Positions 36,592 to 41,524 of a stretch of 41,524 nucleotides of DNA are shown here, piece by piece (position 1 is the stretch's first letter; the number at the start of each line of letters is the position of its first letter). The DNA is taken from the NCBI RefSeq assembly GCF_009917385.1, contig NZ_QWLJ01000043.1, positions 1 through 41,524 on the forward strand. Reading direction: 5' to 3'. The translations under genes were made by a program, and so were the position numbers. The notes beneath the pieces are model-generated. The model ran no database searches. It was not told the DNA's origin and saw nothing but the letters and a program-made list of their open reading frames with translations. The stretch comes from Roseburia sp. 1XD42-34 (lineage in GTDB: Bacteria; Bacillota; Bacilli; Bacillales; Amphibacillaceae).

Positions 36592-36788
36592 TTTATCCCG
36601 TATGTAAGGTGTTGTAAAACCCCCAAATTTAAAATTTTGAAGTGGATACAAAAGGTATAAGTGGAAAAACAGCACCTAAATGCCCGATTTCTTTAAAAGC
36701 GTTTAGGTGTTTAAGCCATACCCTACTAGGTATTTAACGTTCAGTAGGAGATGGAAGAAAACTCCTACTAAATAATTATTAACTTTAA
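36592..36788 (+). repeat. Family A structured repeat, copy 7
   Basis: 197 bases from TTTATCCCG (36592) to a right end TTAACTTTA. Outer stem GGTGTTGT / ACAGCACC holds with one G-U pair; 3' hairpin GTTCAGTAGGAG / CTCCTACTAAAT. The right end runs straight into the AAGGAGG ribosome binding site of the GNAT gene. Confidence 0.87.
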
Positions 36789-36799
36789 GGAGGCGTTAC

Positions 36800-37324
36800 A
36801 TGAACATAACAACAAAAAGACTATTTATACGTCATTTCGAATTAAGAGATTGGGAAGCAGTATATTCATATGCATCTCAAAAATCAGTTATGAAATATAT
36901 GCCTGAAGGAGTATTAACAAAAGAGGAAACACAGAAAATGATTAAAAATAACTTGGGTAAATCAGCTGAGAAATTTCCAGTAGTGTTAGCTAACGAGAAT
37001 ACTCTCATTGGACATATGGAGTTTTTTAATTATTTTGGTGGTCACACCTATGAAATAGGTTGGGTATTTCATCCTACGTATTATAATCAAGGTTACGCTT
37101 CGGAAGCTGCACTTGCATTATTAAAATATGGATTTGAAGAACTAGGACTACATAGGATTGTAGCAACTTGCCAACCTGAAAATATTCCTTCCTTTCGTGT
37201 TATGGAAAAGATTGGCATGAGAAGAGAAGGGCATTTCAAGAAATGTATTCCTTATGGAGATGAATGGTGGGATGAATACGCTTATGCAGTACTAAATGAA
37301 GAATGGAATAACCGTTCTTTTTAG
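36800..37324 (+). CDS. GNAT N-acetyltransferase (RimJ/RimL type)
   Basis: A 174-residue acetyltransferase, start TTKRLFIRHFELRDWEAV. Acetyl-CoA loop in WVFHPTYYNQGYASEAALAL (about 92-111), then HRIVATCQPENIPSFRVMEK and a WWDEYAYAVL end. ATG behind TAAGGAGG. Its sequence is clearly different from the GNAT gene at 14370. Family-A copies lie directly before and about 55 bases after it, both in the gene's orientation, so its leader is formed by the element and the pair brackets the gene. Confidence 0.88.
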   Translation: MNITTKRLFIRHFELRDWEAVYSYASQKSVMKYMPEGVLTKEETQKMIKNNLGKSAEKFPVVLANENTLIGHMEFFNYFGGHTYEIGWVFHPTYYNQGYASEAALALLKYGFEELGLHRIVATCQPENIPSFRVMEKIGMRREGHFKKCIPYGDEWWDEYAYAVLNEEWNNRSF

Positions 37325-37377
37325 TTGTTATCATGGCAATTCAATTTTTATAGGCGATTGGATGTATAATTATTGTG

Positions 37378-37555
37378 TATATCTATGGTGCTGTAAAAAT
37401 TTCACTTTAGGAGTTGGATAATTTGTACAGTAACAAGTATAAGGGTATGATAACAGCCCCTAAATGCTATTTCGTTTAGGGACCTTAAAGTAATAATAAC
37501 AGCCAGTAGGAGTGTATGAAATATGCGACTGACTATGACTATAGGTTCACTTTAT
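37378..37555 (+). repeat. Family A structured repeat, copy 8
   Basis: About 178 bases, with the left end softened. GGTGCTGT opposite ACAGCCCC (one mismatch), gagttggataattt, then a decayed 3' hairpin. Right end TTCACTTTAT at 37546-37555 is exact. Confidence 0.82.
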
Positions 37556-37956
37556 ATCAATTGTTTAGTTTTCAACCTACGGATTGGCTACTGAACAAGG
37601 AACAAGAGAAAGTTGAATCTTTATAAGGATGGACTTTTTTCTTAAAAATAGTGTATAATGTTCTATAAAGAACGTACGTTTCCTTTACTGCCTATTGGAT
37701 AACTTTTTATAATAATGGAATGTTCGGGCTTCATGTTGGATTCAAGGAGGTTAGAGAGCGGGAGAGACGGTGGTTATTGGAAACGATTTCCTTATAGGAA
37801 AAGCAATCAGGATAAGTAGTATGGATGAGAAGCCAAAATGGATATTAAGGTTAAGTACTATCTTACTGAATGAAAATTTGGATGGTTAATTTTGAGGCAG
37901 TAGAATCTCACTGAAAATTGTCCCGTTAATAATTTTGCAAAGGAGTGTATCATTTA
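37556..37956. other. Spacer with a 39-codon frame
   Basis: No recognised gene. A TATAAT at 37654-37659 with a poor -35 lies here. A GTG frame (37770-37889, 39 codons, starting VVIGNDFLIGKAIR) follows GGGAGAGACG and has some coding character, but its shortness and lack of relatives known to me leave it unsupported. Confidence 0.3.
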
Positions 37957-38433
37957 TTGTTGAAATTTTTCGAGTATAACTGGCAGGTAAGAGATGAGTG
38001 GTTTGAATGGTGTAGTCCATTAACATTAGAAGAGCTGTTAAAAGATCGGACAGGTGGAAAAGGCAGTATTTTGCATACTATCTTTCACATTATTGACGTA
38101 GAATATAGTTGGCTTAGGGGGATTCAAGGTAAAGAAGATGTCGTAATGCAGTTTGGGGATTATAATACTGCTGAAAAATTAAAGTCGCTTTCAGATACTT
38201 TGCGAACAGAAATAGTTGCATTTTTAAAAACGAATCTAGATGAAATTAAAGAAGAATTAATAAGCGTCCCTTGGGATGAAGATAAATATACGGTAGATGC
38301 CATATTGCATCATATCATTGCTCACGAAATTCACCATATTGGTCAACTTTCCATTTGGGCAAGAGAAATGGAGCTAAATCCTGTAAGTGTTAACTTTATC
38401 GGTAGAAAATTCGGAATTTTTCATTCCGGTTAA
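37957..38433 (+). CDS. DinB family protein
   Basis: A 158-residue four-helix-bundle protein of the DinB/YfiT-like superfamily, metal-dependent enzymes including thiol-S-transferases. Probable metal-binding histidines: one in ILHTIFHIIDVEY and two in ILHHIIAHEIHHIGQL. Other hallmarks are an aromatic N-terminal helix (EYNWQVRDEWFEW) and IWAREMEL. I take TTG 37957 as start, 11 bases after AAAGGAG; an in-frame GTG at 37945 overlaps that site. The function of this branch is not established. Confidence 0.83.
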   Translation: MLKFFEYNWQVRDEWFEWCSPLTLEELLKDRTGGKGSILHTIFHIIDVEYSWLRGIQGKEDVVMQFGDYNTAEKLKSLSDTLRTEIVAFLKTNLDEIKEELISVPWDEDKYTVDAILHHIIAHEIHHIGQLSIWAREMELNPVSVNFIGRKFGIFHSG

Positions 38434-38645
38434 AAGCAGTACCATTTTATTTCCTCTTATCTAAGAGGACTTATAACGGCAATGGAACGAAAAAAGTATC
38501 GTAATTGTATTTTGGCAGCTTGTTAGCTATTAATTTTGGATTCAAGATGGAACGATGCGTGAATCATGTATAAATTACTTGAAATTGCTGTATAAACGGA
38601 ACCATTGCTACAAAAGCTAATGGTATATTAACTAGGAGGGATTTC

Positions 38646-38798
38646 ATGGGAGGTAAACCAAAGGGGCCGAAACAGCAACCGCATCCAGACTTACCTGAAA
38701 GTCCAAAGCAACCATATAAAGAACCATTAGATGGCTCTAAAAAGGTAAAACAGGCAAATCACACAAGGCAAAAACACAATCCTCATCACGGATTATAA
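38646..38798 (+). CDS. sspP: Small acid-soluble spore protein P
   Basis: A 50-residue hydrophilic basic protein. The C-terminal half (PLDGSKKVKQANHTRQKHN) is nearly the same as B. subtilis SspP, and the proline- and glycine-rich head is also typical. Minor SASPs are made in the forespore under sigma-G control and are lost at germination. ATG lies seven bases after AGGAGGG. A terminator follows directly. No clear sigma-G promoter was found in the upstream 200 bases. Confidence 0.9.
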   Translation: MGGKPKGPKQQPHPDLPESPKQPYKEPLDGSKKVKQANHTRQKHNPHHGL

Positions 38799-38799
38799 A

Positions 38800-38831
38800 A
38801 CAGGTATCCCAGTCTGGGTACCTGTTTTTTT
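38800..38831 (+). terminator. Terminator of sspP
   Basis: CAGGTATCCC pairs with GGGTACCTG (one bulged T) across agtct, followed by seven T. Confidence 0.9.
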
Positions 38832-38835
38832 GAAG

Positions 38836-39044
38836 AGATAAGAAAGTATAAATTTAGCGGTTTGTGTATAACTACATAATCGAATAAGCCACGTCGGGCG
38901 CATGTGCCAAGCAACTAGGAAACTTCACTCCATTGCTTTACGATAATTCATTATTGGTTTGTATTATCACTATGATTCCTAAAACTTTAGATAATTCGTT
39001 CCATTCGCTACGTTGCTAACGGGACGCCCTGCGACTTTGTTCGA
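38836..39044 (+). repeat. Family B palindromic repeat, copy 4
   Basis: Begins ataagaaagtataaattt. Left arm cacgtcgggcgcatgtgcc, then cttcactccattgctttacg, gattcctaaaactttag, and right arm cgctacgttgctaacgggac. Lies just after the sspP terminator, as copy 3 lies just after the ppaC terminator. Confidence 0.8.
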
Positions 39045-39289
39045 AGAAGATTGTTTCCAATACAGCGCTTTTTATATTTGGCACATCTATTTATCGGTAT
39101 TTAGTCACGTTATTAAACAAGTACTTTTAATTTTAACTCGCTTTCCGTCACAGTTTTTGCCGCGCTAGCATCTTCTTAGATTATCCATGCTTGTCAAGGA
39201 TGGTTACAGTGCTTTATGCTGTTTATAAACTATTGTTTAATTAAGGCTATGATTAAACGGAGAAAAAGCGAAGGGAAAGATGATCGACT

Positions 39290-39688
39290 ATGTGGAAAGA
39301 TTTCAAGGAATTTGCATTTAAGGGGAATGTCGTTGATTTAGCTGTAGCCGTGGTAATTGGTGCAGCATTTAGCGCAATTGTAACATCATTAGTAGAAAAT
39401 ATTATCACACCACTTATTGGAATTATTATGAATGGCATTGATTTTAGCAACTTAACGATTACTTATAAAAGTGCAACCATAAATTATGGGTTATTTATTC
39501 AATCGATAGTAGATTTCTTTATTGTGGCAGGTTCTATTTTCTTATTCATCCGTTTGTTAATGAAGTTTAAACGTCAAAAGCAAGAAGAGCCTATAGAAGA
39601 AACACCAGAAGTTAACGCCCAAGAAGAATTGTTAAAGGAAATTAGAGATTTATTGAAAGCGCAAGCGAACGACAATAAATTTTTATAG
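39290..39688 (+). CDS. mscL: Large-conductance mechanosensitive channel MscL
   Basis: A 132-residue pentameric channel subunit that opens under membrane tension to release solutes in osmotic downshock. The N-terminal helix (WKDFKEFAFKGNVVDLAVAV) leads into the pore-lining TM1 with AVVIGAAFSAIV. A periplasmic loop follows, then TM2 (about 70-95) and a charged C-terminal helical bundle (LLKEIRDLLKAQ). Length and features are fully typical. ATG 39290 follows GAAGGGAAAGATGATCGACT. Confidence 0.97.
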   Translation: MWKDFKEFAFKGNVVDLAVAVVIGAAFSAIVTSLVENIITPLIGIIMNGIDFSNLTITYKSATINYGLFIQSIVDFFIVAGSIFLFIRLLMKFKRQKQEEPIEETPEVNAQEELLKEIRDLLKAQANDNKFL

Positions 39689-39699
39689 GAGAGTATCGT

Positions 39700-40286
39700 T
39701 TGGAAATTAGACCATACCATTCTAGCTATGAAAAGGGTTGGTTACAATGTCGAGTGTTAGCTTTTTTAGAAACAGCTTATTATGACAATGTTTTTACGGG
39801 AAAAAGAAACATATGACCACCAAGCAATTGAATTAGTAGCTATCGAACAAGATAAGATAGTCGGATTAATCGATGTGGAATATGAATTGGAAAAGAATAC
39901 CGTTTGCACTGGTGAGCATGGACTTGGAGGAATGATTTGTCATCTTGCTGTCCACCGTGATTACCAACGGCTTGGCATTGGCCAGCAATTATTACATCAT
40001 GCTGAGAAAATGGCATTGGAAAAGAATAAATTATTTAGAAGCATGGACAAGAGACGATGAATGGGTATGAAACTGGTACTGGTATAAGAAAAACGGCTTT
40101 CATCCTGTCTATTCCTATTTACATGTTTTTCTTGAAAGAAAAAGTGAAATGCGTTATTTGAAAAGTGAAGTCCAAAATTTTTACCCAGTTCAAGCATGGG
40201 CACATTATACAGGGAAAGATGAACAGGCTATTCAACAAGCATTCAAACGTGTATATACATGTACAGGTTTGAGGAAGGGGTTGTGA
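39700..40286 (+). pseudogene. GNAT acetyltransferase, broken by frameshifts
   Basis: TTG 39700, seven bases after TAGGAGAG, gives EIRPYHSSYEKGWLQCRVLA. One extra T near 39790-39794 moves coding to a second frame, which contains the acetyl-CoA motif HRDYQRLGIGQQLLHHAEKM. A second frameshift near 40030-40040 moves it to a third frame (WTRDDEWV, then TGA at 40068-40070, then NGFHPVYSYLHVFLERKSEM) that ends at 40286. The intact protein would be about 195 residues. The middle frame at 39782-40060 is only a fragment. Confidence 0.85.
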
Positions 40287-40289
40287 ATC

Positions 40290-40823
40290 ATGCTGGAAAC
40301 ATACAGACTGCTTCAAGCTGGGGATGAAAAGCAAATGCAAGCATATGAAGCAATCATGGGTTTAAATGTACTACATGACTTGAAACTGTATAAGCCGGTT
40401 TTATGTGGAACGTTCCCCTTAGGAATTCATGTGGCGGGATCAGATTTAGACATTATTTTGCAAGCTAGTGATTTAGAACGTTTGGAACATGATTTGAGAC
40501 GATTATATTCTCATCAGGAATCGTTTGCACTCAAACGAAAAATCATCCGAGGTCGAAAAGTGGTTAAAGTAAAATTTTATTATCAGTCATTTGCTTTTGA
40601 ACTTTTTGCTCAAGATCAGCCTGTTTATGAGCAATATGCCTATTTACACATGGTTATTGAAGATGGTGTATTAAAAAAGTTTCCCGAATGGAAAGGGGAA
40701 GTAATTCGGTTAAAGCAATTAGGAATGAACACGGAGGAAGCTTTTTGCAAATTACTGGGTCTTTCTGGTGATCCCTTTGAACAATTAATTTTATATGGAA
40801 AACGAAAAAACATCATCTCATGA
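40290..40823 (+). CDS. DUF4269-like nucleotidyltransferase-fold protein
   Basis: A 177-residue cytoplasmic protein. Near residues 41-56 it has GTFPLGIHVAGSDLDI, the G-S-x-D-x-D pattern of Pol-beta-type nucleotidyltransferases, and a later acidic site FELFAQDQPV. I assign it to DUF4269 from the overall pattern (YEQYAYLHMVIE, then KLLGLSGDPFEQL); no substrate is known. Four bases after the broken GNAT gene, so they were probably one transcript, with GAGGAAGGGG as its binding site. Confidence 0.75.
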   Translation: MLETYRLLQAGDEKQMQAYEAIMGLNVLHDLKLYKPVLCGTFPLGIHVAGSDLDIILQASDLERLEHDLRRLYSHQESFALKRKIIRGRKVVKVKFYYQSFAFELFAQDQPVYEQYAYLHMVIEDGVLKKFPEWKGEVIRLKQLGMNTEEAFCKLLGLSGDPFEQLILYGKRKNIIS

Positions 40824-40824
40824 G

Positions 40825-40852
40825 CAAGGGAGCCTCTGTTGCTTTTTTTGTT
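40825..40852 (+). terminator. Probable terminator after the DUF4269-like gene
   Basis: AGCAA and TTGCT with inner GG/CC pairs form an interrupted hairpin followed by seven T. Confidence 0.55.
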
Positions 40853-40955
40853 AAGCTGTTTTCATAGGCTGGTATTTGGAAGTGATTTTTATTAGAGCTA
40901 AACACAAATAGTCGTTTTCAACAGCCTATTTTAGCTTTTTAGGTGATTGCCTTAT

Positions 40956-40983
40956 ACAAATGGGAGATATTTGCCATAGGTTA
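40956..40983 (+). promoter_or_regulatory. Sigma-K-type promoter of the coat protein gene
   Basis: AC at 40956-40957 and CATAGGTTA at 40975-40983 fit the sigma-K pattern (AC, 17 bases, CATAnnnTA), the late mother-cell sigma factor. The -10 box overlaps a 7-bp inverted repeat (ATAGGTT/AACCTAT) that ends before the ribosome binding site. B. subtilis cotD is known to be sigma-K-dependent. Confidence 0.6.
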
Positions 40984-41017
40984 TTAGTGAACCTATTACA
41001 GGAAAGGAGAATTTTTC

Positions 41018-41404
41018 ATGAGACATCATCATGGGAATTGCTGTCCCCCACAGCAGGTTGTTCATCCAACCAAATATAATTGCGTAAAACAATGCAGTGA
41101 AGATGTTGTAGAGCATATTCATCCCTCACATACGACTGTACAAAATCATCATACAACGATTAATAAACATGTATTTCCACATTCTACTTCTGTACAAAAT
41201 ACAAATAGCAGTGTAGACGTATACGGCGGATCTTTTAATGTACCATCTCAAGTAGGTGGAGCGATGGCACCGGGATACGGTCAGGTAGCAGGTGCAATGG
41301 CACCGGGTTATGGAAGCGGTCCAGTAGCAGGAGCGATGGCACCAGGAATGGGGTATGGATGTCATAAGCCGAAACATTGGCAACATCCACATAAATGGTG
41401 TTAA
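41018..41404 (+). CDS. cotD: CotD-like spore coat protein
   Basis: A 128-residue histidine- and cysteine-rich coat protein. The first half resembles CotD: VVHPTKYNCVKQC, then VEHIHPSHTTVQNHHTTINK and FPHSTSVQN. The second half has three tandem GAMAPG(Y/M)G-type repeats (about residues 80-113), then a His/Cys tail (CHKPKHWQHPHKWC). ATG lies behind GGAAAGGAGAA. The sigma-K-like promoter upstream fits late mother-cell expression and deposition in the inner coat. Confidence 0.85.
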   Translation: MRHHHGNCCPPQQVVHPTKYNCVKQCSEDVVEHIHPSHTTVQNHHTTINKHVFPHSTSVQNTNSSVDVYGGSFNVPSQVGGAMAPGYGQVAGAMAPGYGSGPVAGAMAPGMGYGCHKPKHWQHPHKWC

Positions 41405-41411
41405 CTTAAAA

Positions 41412-41442
41412 GAAAAGCTGGCATAGTTTATGCCAGCTTTTC
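41412..41442. terminator. Terminator of the coat protein gene
   Basis: GAAAAGCTGGCATA (41412-41425) pairs perfectly with TATGCCAGCTTTTC (41429-41442) around a 3-base loop; T-run within the right arm. Confidence 0.9.
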
Positions 41443-41524
41443 GAGTTGTCTAGGAAATTACACTAGCGTTGCATAAAAAGTAATGCTTCAAGTCAAGCGC
41501 TAATTATCCATTTGAGGCATAGAT

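Noticed and set aside
9392..37555. CRISPR array
   Set aside because: The repeats are kilobases apart, about 155-200 nt long and lack regular spacers; no cas gene is present.
41447..41524. Start of another family B-like element at the window end
   Set aside because: It shares only gtctaggaaatta with copy 3, and the sequence ends before any arm can be checked.

Overview
The window comes from a low-GC, spore-forming member of the Bacillaceae, probably a Virgibacillus/Oceanobacillus-like genus. The evidence is the 5S rRNA plus 14-gene tRNA array in the order of the B. subtilis trnD cluster, a cydABCD operon, spore genes (sspP, a cotD-like gene), a Mn-dependent pyrophosphatase and a PdaC-like deacetylase, with strong GGAGG ribosome binding sites and frequent TTG starts. 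The genus is an inference.

Layout. 1-1573: promoter-like site, 5S rRNA and 14 tRNAs, with a second promoter before tRNA-fMet. 1574-4875: AT-rich accessory DNA next to the tRNA array: a gene tail, a wrecked threonine aldolase gene, an MFS efflux pump and an IS3-family transposase tail. 4876-10722: plsY-type gene, then an AraC regulator divergent from a sugar gene set (two Gfo/Idh/MocA dehydrogenases, a ThuA-like protein and a TIM-barrel isomerase) that ends at a strong terminator. 11061-19990: SEC-C protein, DUF4317 protein, GNAT enzyme, PdaC-like deacetylase whose natural reading frame has a nonsense codon, metallophosphoesterase, an unrecognised protein and a frameshifted isochorismatase-like gene. 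20482-26515: minus-strand cydABCD operon (cytochrome bd oxidase and its CydDC exporter). 27899-31612: class B PBP, GrpB-like and YczE-like genes. 31613-41524: small genes (59-aa membrane protein, broken uspA, FAD oxidoreductase, ppaC, GNAT, DinB-like, sspP, mscL, broken GNAT, DUF4269-like, cotD-like) separated by long gene-poor spacers.

The most striking signal lies between the genes. Eight copies of a roughly 155-200-nt repeat (family A here) lie at about 9.4, 10.8, 13.9, 19.3, 27.3, 31.7, 36.6 and 37.4 kb. All are in the same orientation. The best-preserved ends are TTTATCCCG on the left and TTCACTTTAT on the right. The element folds into nested stems (GGTGCTGT/ACAGCACC, then CTCCCACTT/AAGTGGGAG) and a 3' hairpin whose two arms differ together between subfamilies. 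It resembles in kind the bcr1 repeats of the B. cereus group (structured, TTTAT-flanked, mobile) and could be a non-autonomous IS200/IS605-type element carrying a guide-RNA-like transcript. No transposase or nuclease gene lies in the window, so that link is a hypothesis. A second repeat family (B; four copies, about 205-255 nt, GC-rich complementary ends) occupies spacers between 33 and 39 kb.

Several genes are broken by single indels or stops (threonine aldolase, uspA, isochorismatase-like, GNAT at 39.7 kb, PdaC-like N-terminus). This indicates either real gene decay or a lightly polished assembly.
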